From positions 1 to 53,385 of the forward strand of contig CAIYUV010000044.1 of NCBI GenBank assembly GCA_903929475.1: a stretch of DNA of 53,385 nt. Direction: 5' to 3'. This document shows positions 28,857 through 37,469 of this stretch, piece after piece. A program made the translations under genes and the position numbers. Positions within the stretch are counted from its first letter, which is position 1. Each line of letters starts with the position of its first letter. This DNA comes from an uncultured Spartobacteria bacterium. GTDB taxonomy: Bacteria; Verrucomicrobiota; Verrucomicrobiia; Chthoniobacterales; Chthoniobacteraceae. The notes under the pieces are model-generated. The model was given only the letters and a program-made list of their open reading frames with translations. It was not told the origin of the DNA and did no database searches.

Positions 28857-29447
28857 TTATTTCGGAGGATTCCCGTCTGTCTTTGCTATCAAAATTGGCA
28901 GCACCCTGTATCGGGCATTGGCTGGCATCTTTGCGACATCGTCTGATATCTTGAGCCCCCGGAGGAAATCCAACGATGGCGGGTTGTATCTTCCAACTAC
29001 AACCAATGCTTTGGAGGCTGATTTATCCTGATCGTAAAACTGGTCGCCTGCAATGGCGATGTTTTGCTTGTCGAGGACAACGCGAACCGCATAAACGCGG
29101 TTTTTCTCATAGGCGGCAACTGGCGCATTATCGCTGTCAAGAAATCCACCATCCGCATCGTAATAGTAGATGTTGTATGCGAAATTCGGGTCTGAGAGCT
29201 TCAAATACTCTGTGGACTGCAACATCGAGGTAACATCCGTCGTAATACGTGTGATGTTTGTCGCATCCACAGTGGTTTTAAAAATTTGCAAGCCAGCGGG
29301 AAGCAAACCCAGGAGCGCGATAAAAGCTGTGGCAATAATCGCAATAGCGAGCGTCACCTCAATGATACTGAAGCCTTTTCGGCTTTTCAGCGGAGAAAGG
29401 CTGAATTGTGAGTTGCTCCTCTCTGGGAAGATATCGAGTTTGTGCAT
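28857..29447 (-). CDS. Verru_Chthon cassette protein B (prepilin-like)
   Basis: 196 residues. After a basic leader the prepilin signature 'G/FSIIEVTLAIAIIATAFIAL' appears, with Glu at mature position 5, followed by about 150 residues of pilin-like globular domain. The leader is longer (25 residues) than usual but no closer in-frame start exists. It is the first gene of the B-C-A order, with C beginning one to thirty bases after its stop. The cassette's fourth protein (D, another prepilin) is not seen within this window on either side. Confidence 0.85.
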   Translation of the reverse strand: MHKLDIFPERSNSQFSLSPLKSRKGFSIIEVTLAIAIIATAFIALLGLLPAGLQIFKTTVDATNITRITTDVTSMLQSTEYLKLSDPNFAYNIYYYDADGGFLDSDNAPVAAYEKNRVYAVRVVLDKQNIAIAGDQFYDQDKSASKALVVVGRYNPPSLDFLRGLKISDDVAKMPANARYRVLPILIAKTDGNPPK

Positions 29448-29531
29448 ACGGTGTATTTACAGGGTGAATTTGAATACGGTCAACAGGAAATCTGCCAGCT
29501 AACAAGAATTTTTTGAAAATGACACATACGG

Positions 29532-30137
29532 CTACTTTGTCGGCAACACCGCCCGACTGACACGTAGTTGGTCAAAATTTGGGAAAAACGCCTCAATAAT
29601 ATAGGCCTTGCCCGCCACCATGTCGCGCGTGGCGATGGTTGCCGTGTATTCAAGCCGCTCCCCGGGATTGATCACGAGGAATCCCTGTTCCTTGTCCAAC
29701 TTTTGGTCGTCGGACACACGTAATATCGCTTTCCCGTCCTCGTTTTTTACAAGCACTTCGATCCGTTGCGAACTGGGAAATTCGAGTTGGATGGCCTGCT
29801 TACCATTATTGACCACTTGAACAGTCACCCTCACCGCCCGTGTATCCGGCAATTTCACGAGACTGGGATCCAGCGTCATGCTCATCGCGAGTTGTCGCCA
29901 TCCCGATTTCTCAACTACGCTCTTATTGCCGCCGCGATGGAAAGGCACCTTCACCATTTCCGCAGTTTTTTCACCGGCATGCTTCGTGGAATCCCAAATT
30001 CTGCACGTCCCTTTCTTCGCACCGGACCAGGCCCTCTCCCAAAATCCCGGAGTTGGCTGTCTCGTGCCATCTTCAGCGGGCGGCGTTTTTGAGAAAGCGA
30101 CAGCAGACAGGCATAGGAGCGCGAACAGCATCTTCAT
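29532..30137 (-). CDS. Secreted protein with BsuPI-like (intracellular proteinase inhibitor) domain
   Basis: 201 residues from ATG at 30137 (MKMLFALLCLSAVAFS), which gives a clean signal peptide; the open frame extends upstream without coding character. The C-terminal 110 residues have the BsuPI beta-sandwich pattern: 'VTVQVVNNGKQAIQLEFPSS', 'RIEVLVKNEDGKAI', 'INPGERLEYTATI'. In Bacillus this domain inhibits an intracellular protease; homologues in exported proteins have unknown roles. It lies upstream of cassette protein B on the same strand with an 84-base gap, and is divergent from the next gene (68 bases), so both may share a promoter region. Confidence 0.65.
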   Translation of the reverse strand: MKMLFALLCLSAVAFSKTPPAEDGTRQPTPGFWERAWSGAKKGTCRIWDSTKHAGEKTAEMVKVPFHRGGNKSVVEKSGWRQLAMSMTLDPSLVKLPDTRAVRVTVQVVNNGKQAIQLEFPSSQRIEVLVKNEDGKAILRVSDDQKLDKEQGFLVINPGERLEYTATIATRDMVAGKAYIIEAFFPNFDQLRVSRAVLPTK

Positions 30138-30204
30138 TCCATGGAATGTGCGCCCGATGCCTGCCGTGTTGCAAATCCCAATTCGCACGACAAAGCTGCC
30201 TCCC

Positions 30205-30810
30205 ATGCAAATCCGCACACTCTTCGCCGTGCTCGCGCTGACCGCCACAAGCGCACTCGGCATGTCACAAAAAGTAAAAGTCACCGTCCGCTTTCACACC
30301 GAGACGAACAAACAGGACGGCGACACCTTCGCAATGCCGGTGCATCTCCAATACCAAAACCGCGACACACACCTCGACCGCATCCCCGCCCTCAGCGAAA
30401 AAAACATCAAGACCATCTTCCCATTTCGCGCAACCGATGGTTCATGGGGCTGCTCTTTTCAGCTCAATGAAAGCGGGCGCATCCGTCTCGAAACCTTGAG
30501 CAGCGAAAGTCGCGGCACCTCCCTCGTCGTTTTCATCGGGACGAAAACCGGCCAGCATCAAGTGGTGGACATGATCATAGACCGCATCGTCACCGACGGC
30601 ACCATCACGATCCCGCGCGGGATCACCGACATTGAGATACTCGTTTTGCGCCAGCAATTCAAAGTGCTTGGCGACGAAAAACCCAAGCCCGCGAAAAAAG
30701 AAACGAAGAACGACATCACCGACTGGCGCATCAACCGCGACAGAAGCCCCACTCCAAAGCCTGCGCCGCCGCCACGCAAGGAAACCCCTCTGCCGCGCCT
30801 GCCGGACTAA
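30205..30810 (+). CDS. Secreted protein of unknown function with Pro/Lys-rich tail
   Basis: 201 residues from ATG at 30205 (MQIRTLFAVLALTATSALG), giving a clear signal peptide; the open frame upstream is not coding. The mature part has alternating strands ('KVTVRFHTETNKQDGDTFA', 'SLVVFIGTKTGQHQVVDMII') and ends in a Lys/Pro-rich tail with 'PAKKETKND' and 'PAPPPRKETPLP'. No known family was recognised. It is divergent from the BsuPI-like gene and about 40 bases ahead of an AEC transporter, so it may be co-transcribed with the latter. Confidence 0.6.
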   Translation: MQIRTLFAVLALTATSALGMSQKVKVTVRFHTETNKQDGDTFAMPVHLQYQNRDTHLDRIPALSEKNIKTIFPFRATDGSWGCSFQLNESGRIRLETLSSESRGTSLVVFIGTKTGQHQVVDMIIDRIVTDGTITIPRGITDIEILVLRQQFKVLGDEKPKPAKKETKNDITDWRINRDRSPTPKPAPPPRKETPLPRLPD

Positions 30811-30852
30811 AGTGGCACCTGCAAACCACTCCCTATTTCCCCGCAGGCGAAG

Positions 30853-31794
30853 ATGAACACCGCCTACGCATCACTCCTCACCGCAGTCGCGCCGGCCTTC
30901 GTCGTCATCGCGTGCGGCTTCGGCCTGCGGCGTCTTGGAAAACTTCAGCCGGCGGCGGATGCGAGCCTCCTCACGCTCGCCATCAATTTTCTCTACCCGT
31001 GCTTCATCGCCGACGCCGTGCTCGCCAACCGCGAATTGCGCGACTTCAGCAACGTCATCATCCCTCCCATCGCCGGTGCCGCGCTGCTCGCGTGCAGCTT
31101 CGGCATCGCCGCACTCGTCGCACGCGCGATGCGACTCCAGCGTCCGCATCCCGCGCGCACATTCACATTCACCGCTGCGATTCCGAATTGGGGCTATCTC
31201 CCCGTCCCTCTCGTGCAGGCGATATTTCCGGCGAGCACCACAGGCGTCCTCTTCGTCCACAACATCGGCTTTGAACTCGTGCTCTGGAGCCTCGGAGTCT
31301 GGCTCCTCGCCGGAGAAGGCTCGTGGCGGCGCGTATTTAATATCCCCTTCTTCGCCATCCTCGCCGCACTCGCACTCAATCTCGCTCATGCTTCCGACTG
31401 GCTCCCCGCCGTCGCGCTCAACTCCCTGCATTTCCTCGGTCAGGGCGCAATCCCGCTCTCACTCCTCCTCACAGGAGCCATGCTAACCGACTCCGTCGCC
31501 GCAGGCGGAATCATGCAAAACACTTCGCGCACACTCATCGGCTGCATCGTGAAACTCGCCATCCTCCCTCCGCTGATCATCCTCGCCGCGCGATGGCTTC
31601 CATGCTCCCTCGATCTAAAACGCGTCCTCGTCGTTCAGGCGGCCATGCCCTGCGCGATGGTGCCCGTCGTCCTCACTCGACTCTACAACGCTGACACCGG
31701 CACCGCCGTCCGGCTCGTCATCACCACCACCAGCCTCGGCCTTCTCACCATCCCGTTTTGGCTGCGTATCGGCGCGCACATCGTCGGGCTTTGA
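30853..31794 (+). CDS. AEC (auxin efflux carrier) family transporter
   Basis: 313 residues and about ten membrane segments arranged as two inverted halves, typical of the AEC/bile-acid-transporter-like superfamily. 'AINFLYPCFIADAVLA' in the first half and 'NWGYLPVPLVQAIF' with its breaks in helices are characteristic. Bacterial members export or exchange small organic acids such as malate or other carboxylates; the substrate is not known here. The gene's stop is separated by only four bases from the end of the opposing membrane protein gene. Confidence 0.88.
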   Translation: MNTAYASLLTAVAPAFVVIACGFGLRRLGKLQPAADASLLTLAINFLYPCFIADAVLANRELRDFSNVIIPPIAGAALLACSFGIAALVARAMRLQRPHPARTFTFTAAIPNWGYLPVPLVQAIFPASTTGVLFVHNIGFELVLWSLGVWLLAGEGSWRRVFNIPFFAILAALALNLAHASDWLPAVALNSLHFLGQGAIPLSLLLTGAMLTDSVAAGGIMQNTSRTLIGCIVKLAILPPLIILAARWLPCSLDLKRVLVVQAAMPCAMVPVVLTRLYNADTGTAVRLVITTTSLGLLTIPFWLRIGAHIVGL

Positions 31795-31798
31795 AAAA

Positions 31799-33628
31799 TC
31801 ACGCGCACCGCGCGCGGCACATCATGAGCGCGCCCGCCACCCACATCACCGCGAGCGGCAGCACACTCCATCGTCCATCGAGCCAAAGCATCTCACCAAC
31901 ATTGAACGCCCCCCATCTCGCTGCATCCGAATGCGCCGGAAATTTCTGAAAATAAGTCCCGTCCCACATCCCCATCGGATTCACCGAAACAGGCCCCGGC
32001 ATCGCCGCAATCCAAAGTGGCTCCTGTTCGCCATTCACAACGCGCGACCAACCCTCCGCGCGGATTTTCCCAAGCTGCCGCTCACGCTCCGCCACATCCG
32101 GCACTTCCTTCGTCAGCTTGCGCTGTTGCCCCTCCATCCATTCCTCGAACTTGTCATCCACCACCGGCCACGCACGCCCGCTCACAAACAGCGGCCACGC
32201 ATAACGCCACACCAGACTGTTTCCCGCCAGCTTCTCCTTCCACTCACCCGGCTTGTTGCGCCACGCGTGCGCGCCAACGCCCAGCGGATTCAGCGAGTCC
32301 GTCACCGTCAGCAACGACTGCTGCAAAATACTGATCCCAACGAGCACGAGCGCCGCCCGTGGCCACTGCACAAACGCAGGCACCAGCGCGAGACACCCGA
32401 ACGGTAGCATCGGAATCAAATACCTCGGCCCCGCCGCAAACCCACCGTGAAAACCGTTGAAACAAATGTTCACCGTGAAAAAAAAGACAGCGACTCCGAT
32501 TACAATCCAGCGCTCCGCTCGCAGCGCATCACGCCTGCACCACTTCGCCAGCGCGAGCACCGCCAGAACCAGCACCGGCGACAGCACAAACAAACCGCGC
32601 CACGGCGAAATCGTGATCGCCAGCGCCGCAAACCACGAAGGCTTTGTGAACATCCCGAGAAACGCCGGGGCCGTTTCCTTGAACACCGGATTTTGAAAAC
32701 TCGTATTCACCACGAACGGCGAACCAAACGCCGCCATGTTGTAGCACAGCAGCACGACAAGACACGGCAGCACCCCCAACGTGAAACGCCCCGCATCCCG
32801 CAAATTTCCGCGCCGCAACAAAACCCACAGCCCAAACATCGCTCCCGGAACCGCCGCCAAATAATTCGTCACCGCAGCCACGCCCGCCCAAATCCCCGCA
32901 CGCATCGGACGCTCCACGCGCACCTCTGCAAACGCCGCAAGCAGCAGCACCGCCGTCAGATTGTGATCAAACATCAGCGTCGCAAACGGAAAGAATGTCG
33001 TCCCGAAACCAAGCGCCAGAGCCGCACCCAGCACTGCACACAGATTTCCCGGAAACATCGCCGCCGCCACACGCGCAAAAATCACGACGCCCAGCGCCGA
33101 TGCCAGCCCCACCGTCAAAGCCGAACACAGCCACCCGTTCACACAAAGCACCCACCAGTCATCGAGACTCAACCCCATCCCCCGCTCCACGAGCGACGCG
33201 ATGAAATAAACCGGCACCGCAAACAACGACGCACCCGGCGGTTTGTTCGGGTGAAAATGACCATCGGGCGCAATGCCCACATCACCCGTGCAAGTATCCC
33301 ATCCAATCACCACCGGCTCCGCACCATCGTCCAGCGACTTCCCATTCACCGGAGCCAGATTGTAGTCCCAAGGATCATTCCCCCAGCACAGCCGATGGAC
33401 TTTTCCATCGCTCACAAATTCCCCATCCTTCACCGACTCTCTCACCATCACACGCCCCTCGCCCGGCTGATACACCATGAAATCATCCACCGCAAAAGTC
33501 CCCCGCTCCACTATCGCCCGCACCTCCGCAAACCGCGCATTCTGATTCCACCCGCCGCCTTGGTGAAACCATGCGAACGTCACGAACGAGAGAGTGAACA
33601 ACAGCAATTGAAGACGACGCGACAGCAT
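31799..33628 (-). CDS. Large polytopic membrane protein (GT-C glycosyltransferase-like)
   Basis: 609 residues with about eleven membrane segments. An early extracytoplasmic loop has an acidic pair ('ENxxxF'-like region 'QNARFAEVRAIVERG') and 'HPNKPPGASLFAVPVYF', seen in undecaprenyl-phosphate-dependent membrane enzymes of this type in Planctomycetes and Verrucomicrobia. A soluble region near the C-terminus (about residues 470-560) lies outside the membrane. It probably transfers a sugar or processes a lipid-linked glycan, but this is inference from topology. The opposite strand has long Arg/His-rich open frames that are shadows of this gene. Confidence 0.55.
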   Translation of the reverse strand: MLSRRLQLLLFTLSFVTFAWFHQGGGWNQNARFAEVRAIVERGTFAVDDFMVYQPGEGRVMVRESVKDGEFVSDGKVHRLCWGNDPWDYNLAPVNGKSLDDGAEPVVIGWDTCTGDVGIAPDGHFHPNKPPGASLFAVPVYFIASLVERGMGLSLDDWWVLCVNGWLCSALTVGLASALGVVIFARVAAAMFPGNLCAVLGAALALGFGTTFFPFATLMFDHNLTAVLLLAAFAEVRVERPMRAGIWAGVAAVTNYLAAVPGAMFGLWVLLRRGNLRDAGRFTLGVLPCLVVLLCYNMAAFGSPFVVNTSFQNPVFKETAPAFLGMFTKPSWFAALAITISPWRGLFVLSPVLVLAVLALAKWCRRDALRAERWIVIGVAVFFFTVNICFNGFHGGFAAGPRYLIPMLPFGCLALVPAFVQWPRAALVLVGISILQQSLLTVTDSLNPLGVGAHAWRNKPGEWKEKLAGNSLVWRYAWPLFVSGRAWPVVDDKFEEWMEGQQRKLTKEVPDVAERERQLGKIRAEGWSRVVNGEQEPLWIAAMPGPVSVNPMGMWDGTYFQKFPAHSDAARWGAFNVGEMLWLDGRWSVLPLAVMWVAGALMMCRARCA

Positions 33629-33631
33629 GAA

Positions 33632-33719
33632 GATGGAATCAATGACGGAATTTCGCTGACGAATGAAGCCCTAAAGTGCCGTTCTTAATTGCATTCGCCA
33701 TCCGTCATTCGTCATTCAC
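33632..33719. repeat. Inverted pair of the CATTCGTCATTC-type short interspersed repeat
   Basis: Arms lie at about 33632-33666 (with 'AATGACGGAA' and 'GACGAATGA') and 33691-33719 (with CCGTCATTCGTCATTC). They are imperfect inverted copies in the 95-base gap between the divergent membrane protein and lactate permease genes. The 12-mer at 33706-33717 is identical to that at 15139-15150. Confidence 0.6.
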
Positions 33720-33723
33720 ACCC

Positions 33724-35334
33724 ATGCCCTGGCAGCAAAACTACGACCCGCTCCACACCCTCGCCGGTTCCGCGCTCGCTGCCGCGATGCCGATTGCACT
33801 GCTGCTCGTGCTGCTCGCATTTTTTCATGTGCGCGCGCACCTTGCCGCGTTCGTCGGGCTGGCGGCCGCACTTGCCGTTGCAGCACTCGTTTTCAAAATG
33901 CCAGTCTCCCTCTGCATCGCCGCAGCAGGCTATGGCGCGGCATTCGGGCTTTTTCCCATTGGGTGGATTATCCTCAACGCCATTTTCATCTACCAGCTCA
34001 CCATCGAGACAGGAGCTTTCGATGCGTTAAAAAGACAAATCGCCTCGCTGAGTGCCGACCGCCGCATCCAGGCACTCCTCATCGCGTATTGCTTTGGCGC
34101 GTTTATCGAGGGTTGCGCGGGCTTCGGTGCGCCCGTCGCCATTTCCAGCGCGATGCTCATCGGGCTTGGATTCAAGCCGCTCGAAGCCGCGAAGCTCGCC
34201 CTCATCGGCAACACCGCGCCAGTCGCATTCGGCAGCGTCGGCATCCCGATTACCACCATCAGCAGCGTCACCGGTCTCGATCTCCACGCGCTCAGCTCGA
34301 TGGTAGGCCGGCAGCTTCCTTTCTTTTCGCTCATCATCCCGTTCTGGCTCATCGCCGCGCAAGTCGGCTGGCGCGGGATGCTCGCCGTCTGGCCCGCGTG
34401 TCTCGTCTGCGGCGGTGCGTTCGGAACCACGCAATTTCTCGTAAGTAATTTTCACGGCCCGTGGCTTGTGGACATCGCCGCAGCAACCGTTGCCATGCTC
34501 GCGCTGATCGCCCTGTTGAAATTCTGGCGCCCGCAGGACGAAAGAGCCGCTAACAAAACGGAAATCACAACACAACACTCGCTCCGTCCATGGCTCCCGT
34601 GGCTGCTGCTCGCTGCTTTCGTTGCGCTCTGGAAAGTGAAACCTGTCGAGTTGTTGCTGAAGTCCGCCGCTGACTGGCGCTTCAATGTCCCGCTGATTTT
34701 CCAAGGCGTGCAGCGCATCCCGCCCGTGGTCTCCGTGCCAGAGTTTGAAAAAGGCGTCTTCGATTTCCAGATCCTCGCATCCACCGGCACCGCGCTTTTC
34801 TTTTCCGGCATCATCGCAGGGCTGCTCCTCGGAGTGCGCCCCGCTCACCTCGCACACATCTACTGGCAGACGTTACAGCGTGTGCGCGTCTCGCTGCTAA
34901 CCATCTCGCTCATGCTCGCATTTGGCTACACCACTCGCTACGCGGGCACCGATACCACGCTCGGTCTCGCCTTCGCCGCCACTGGCTCATGGTTCCCATT
35001 TTTCTCCCCGCTCCTCGGCTGGCTCGGCGTCGCGCTCACCGGCAGCGACACCTCTTCGAATGTTCTCTTCGGCAATCTCCAAAAAGTAACCGCCGAGCAG
35101 ACTGGCATCTCCCCCATTCTCACCTGCGCTGCAAACAGCTCCGGCGGCGTCATGGGAAAAATGATTGACGCCCAAAGCATCGTCGTCGCCCAGACTGCCA
35201 CCGGCACCGCGCCCGATGCGCCCGATGCGGGAACCATCCTGCGCGCCGTTTTCTGGCACAGCCTCGCACTCGCTGCGCTCGTCGGCATTTTCGTCTGGCT
35301 GCAGGCTCGCGTCTGCCAATGGATGATTCCGTAG
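33724..35334 (+). CDS. lldP: L-lactate permease
   Basis: 536 residues from ATG at 33724 (MPWQQNYDPL); an earlier in-frame ATG at 33676 would only add repeat-derived residues. Twelve or more membrane segments and family motifs are visible: 'EGCAGFGAPVAISSAMLIGLG', 'GNTAPVAFGSVGIPI' and 'GSDTSSNVLFGNLQ'. LldP imports L-lactate (and often D-lactate or glycolate) with protons across the inner membrane. No lactate dehydrogenase gene is adjacent, although a decayed glycolate-oxidase-like fragment lies elsewhere in the window. The stop is five bases from the end of an opposing gene. Confidence 0.92.
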   Translation: MPWQQNYDPLHTLAGSALAAAMPIALLLVLLAFFHVRAHLAAFVGLAAALAVAALVFKMPVSLCIAAAGYGAAFGLFPIGWIILNAIFIYQLTIETGAFDALKRQIASLSADRRIQALLIAYCFGAFIEGCAGFGAPVAISSAMLIGLGFKPLEAAKLALIGNTAPVAFGSVGIPITTISSVTGLDLHALSSMVGRQLPFFSLIIPFWLIAAQVGWRGMLAVWPACLVCGGAFGTTQFLVSNFHGPWLVDIAAATVAMLALIALLKFWRPQDERAANKTEITTQHSLRPWLPWLLLAAFVALWKVKPVELLLKSAADWRFNVPLIFQGVQRIPPVVSVPEFEKGVFDFQILASTGTALFFSGIIAGLLLGVRPAHLAHIYWQTLQRVRVSLLTISLMLAFGYTTRYAGTDTTLGLAFAATGSWFPFFSPLLGWLGVALTGSDTSSNVLFGNLQKVTAEQTGISPILTCAANSSGGVMGKMIDAQSIVVAQTATGTAPDAPDAGTILRAVFWHSLALAALVGIFVWLQARVCQWMIP

Positions 35335-35338
35335 CCCC

Positions 35339-35974
35339 CTATTCGTCTTCCGCCAGCGAATTCACGGCCTTTACACTCTCTACATAAAACAGCTCGCATG
35401 CACCGTTGCCGGTATCATCGCGGCGGAGTGAACTGTTCCAATTAAAGCCGCCGGTTTTCGCCGCATTCACGAGATAGCCTTTCATCGTCACAAGCTGCCC
35501 GACGCGTAACCAGCGGATCGCACTGCGCACTTCGTTATTCGCGGCGATGACGTGGTTGTTCGCTGCGGAAACTTTGATCTCGTCCTGCGAAATCGGAGGC
35601 GTGTCGCTCCATTCATAAAAGAAAAAACGGTTTCCCATTGAGAGCGACAAATGATCGAGCACAGCCGAATCACTCATCCTTTGCCAGCCAACCGCCACAT
35701 CGGTCGGCACGAGGCCGGATTGCGGGCCGCTATGATAGGTCTTCGTTCCAAGCACGCGCGCATGGAGACGGTATTCCGCAACCGCTGTGAGCTTCCAGCC
35801 ATCCATATCCGGGAGTGATTTCGGTGCGATTTCCTTTTGCTGAGGGGCACCTTGGATCAACACGCCCGGCAGCTGTTTCACTGCACGCCACGGCCAGAAC
35901 ACAAACGCCGAGACGAACAGTGCGATTAAAAGTATGAGTTTGGCGGCACCACGAAAAGACACACCTCCTCGCAA
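35339..35974 (-). CDS. Membrane-anchored conserved protein of unknown function
   Basis: 211 residues with a single N-terminal membrane segment ('LILLIALFVSAFVFWPW') and a soluble part. It carries several strongly featured stretches, including 'VPTDVAVGWQRMSD', 'SAANNHVIAANNEV', 'WNSSLRRDDTGNGACELFYVE', that recur in an uncharacterised family of many bacteria. The C-terminal half looks like a domain that keeps 'SSL-x-R-x-DTG-x-GACE'. No catalytic role can be assigned. The gene is convergent with the lactate permease and 39 bases from the next minus-strand gene. Confidence 0.65.
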   Translation of the reverse strand: MRGGVSFRGAAKLILLIALFVSAFVFWPWRAVKQLPGVLIQGAPQQKEIAPKSLPDMDGWKLTAVAEYRLHARVLGTKTYHSGPQSGLVPTDVAVGWQRMSDSAVLDHLSLSMGNRFFFYEWSDTPPISQDEIKVSAANNHVIAANNEVRSAIRWLRVGQLVTMKGYLVNAAKTGGFNWNSSLRRDDTGNGACELFYVESVKAVNSLAEDE

Positions 35975-36013
35975 GCAACGGAAGTGCCACCGCGCAGAAT
36001 TGCTGCCCGCAGA

Positions 36014-36799
36014 CTACTTCAGTGCATTCTTCAAAAGGAAATCCACAATCGGTTTGGGATCTTTCAGCGAGTGCGGATGATGATTCACGCCGGGCTTGGC
36101 GATGACTTCGATTTTTCCACCTGCTGCGGTGTATTTTTCCGCGAAGAGTTTCGTATTCTCGGGAAATGGCACCGTGTCATCCGCATCGCCGCAGACCGAG
36201 ATGATCGGGATACCTGCCTTCGCGAGAGCCTCTGCAAAGTCGAGCGGGTTGCCTTTGAAAGCGGGCACTGTCTCCTCCGTGAGGTTGTAAATTTTCATCG
36301 CCTGCTGCCAGCATCCCTTGTCTCCCCTGCCCTTGCCTTTACCGCCCGGCCACGAGCGGATGTCGAGCACCGGCGCATCGAGATACAGCGCGGCGGTTTT
36401 GTCGGGATGCGCTGCGGCGAAGTTCACCGCATACAATCCTCCACGGCTGAAACCTTCCAGCGTCACGCGCTTCGCAAGTCCCATCGTGCCCGTGACGTTT
36501 TCATAAAATTTCGCCATCAACTCAATGGATGACGGAGCACCATACATATCGCTCACTTGAAAATAGGCGACGTGCCAGCCAGCCGCGAGCAACGCGATAT
36601 CGCCCTGCGGCTCGTGGCCGAAAAACTCTGTTCGCCAAATCCACGGCTTCCCCTCTGCCGGGGTTTTCGGTTTCACGATGAGTCCCGCGTGGTCGGCGAC
36701 TTTGAAATCGAGACGCTCGTAGCCGTTCCATGCGGAAACGCGCGGAGCTTCGTCGGCGAAGGCAAAAGTGGCAAGGAAGAGGAAAAGTAGTGCGCGCAT
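36014..36799 (-). CDS. Secreted alpha/beta hydrolase
   Basis: 261 residues from ATG at 36799 (MRALLFLFLATFAFA), which gives a signal peptide. 'EGFSRGGLY' is the nucleophile elbow (G-x-S-x-G), 'GDADDTVP' provides the acid, and 'NHHPHSL' the catalytic His, so the triad appears complete. Such exported hydrolases may act on esters of plant polymers or on lipids; the substrate is unknown. It lies immediately after the plsC start side and is transcribed on the same strand as the operon that ends at plsC, with a gap of 45 bases. Confidence 0.75.
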   Translation of the reverse strand: MRALLFLFLATFAFADEAPRVSAWNGYERLDFKVADHAGLIVKPKTPAEGKPWIWRTEFFGHEPQGDIALLAAGWHVAYFQVSDMYGAPSSIELMAKFYENVTGTMGLAKRVTLEGFSRGGLYAVNFAAAHPDKTAALYLDAPVLDIRSWPGGKGKGRGDKGCWQQAMKIYNLTEETVPAFKGNPLDFAEALAKAGIPIISVCGDADDTVPFPENTKLFAEKYTAAGGKIEVIAKPGVNHHPHSLKDPKPIVDFLLKNALK

Positions 36800-36844
36800 G
36801 GAGGCTTTGTGCCAGCAGGCTGCACGCGACGCAAGCACAGCGAA

Positions 36845-37459
36845 CTACGGCAACCGCAAGACTGCGATGCGCGCCATCACCTGCTCGCTCAGGCGCTGAT
36901 AGACTTCGCGCGGATCACCGGCGACGTCCGCCTTCGTGAAACGCAGCGGTTTTCCGATGACGACGGAAATCGGCACGCGTCGCGGAAATTTCCTGCCGCG
37001 TGGAAAAGCATCGAATGCACCAAAAACGCGCATTGGGACGACTGGCGCGAGCGTTTTGGCGATGACGAGGCCGACTCCGGCTTTCGCCGGTTGGAGTTGT
37101 CCGTCTCGCGAGCGCGTGCCTTCGGGAAATATGATCGTGCAGCCGCCATCACGCACGAGGCGGATGACGCTTTTCAGCGCACTCATATCCGCGCCATCGC
37201 GATCCACGCCGATTACATTCAAGTGCCGCAGCAATTTCCCAAGATACGGAATATCGAAAAGCGTCTTGCGGGCGAGGAAGTGGATCTGACGGTGGCAGCA
37301 AATTGAGCCGAGTGGCGGATCGAGAAAGCTCTGGTGATTCATCGCCAGGAGCGCCGGGCCGTCTTCGATGATGTTTTCCTGTCCGTGAATTTGCAGCCGG
37401 AAGAAATCGCGTGCGGCGAATCCGGCGAGGTTCCAGCAAAGATTGTAAATCAGGCCCAT
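36845..37459 (-). CDS. plsC: 1-acyl-sn-glycerol-3-phosphate acyltransferase-like (PlsC family)
   Basis: 204 residues. 'NHQSFLD' (His42, Asp47) is the catalytic HxxxxD motif and 'FPEGTRSRDG' the glycerophosphate-binding motif. The enzyme acylates lysophosphatidic acid to phosphatidic acid at the inner membrane. It begins ten bases after the stop of cmk and is the last gene of the tyrA-aroA-cmk-plsC unit. Such clustering of a nucleotide kinase with an acyltransferase is common in bacteria. Confidence 0.9.
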   Translation of the reverse strand: MGLIYNLCWNLAGFAARDFFRLQIHGQENIIEDGPALLAMNHQSFLDPPLGSICCHRQIHFLARKTLFDIPYLGKLLRHLNVIGVDRDGADMSALKSVIRLVRDGGCTIIFPEGTRSRDGQLQPAKAGVGLVIAKTLAPVVPMRVFGAFDAFPRGRKFPRRVPISVVIGKPLRFTKADVAGDPREVYQRLSEQVMARIAVLRLP

Positions 37460-37469
37460 GCGCTGCGAC

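Noticed and set aside
29448-29531. Promoter-like TTGACC on the minus strand upstream of cassette protein B
   Set aside because: No good -10 at the right distance; the best A/T stretch would leave no leader before the start codon.
32447-33688. 413-residue open frame on the plus strand
   Set aside because: Extremely rich in Arg, His and Gln and exactly opposite the large membrane protein gene; a shadow of GC-rich coding DNA.
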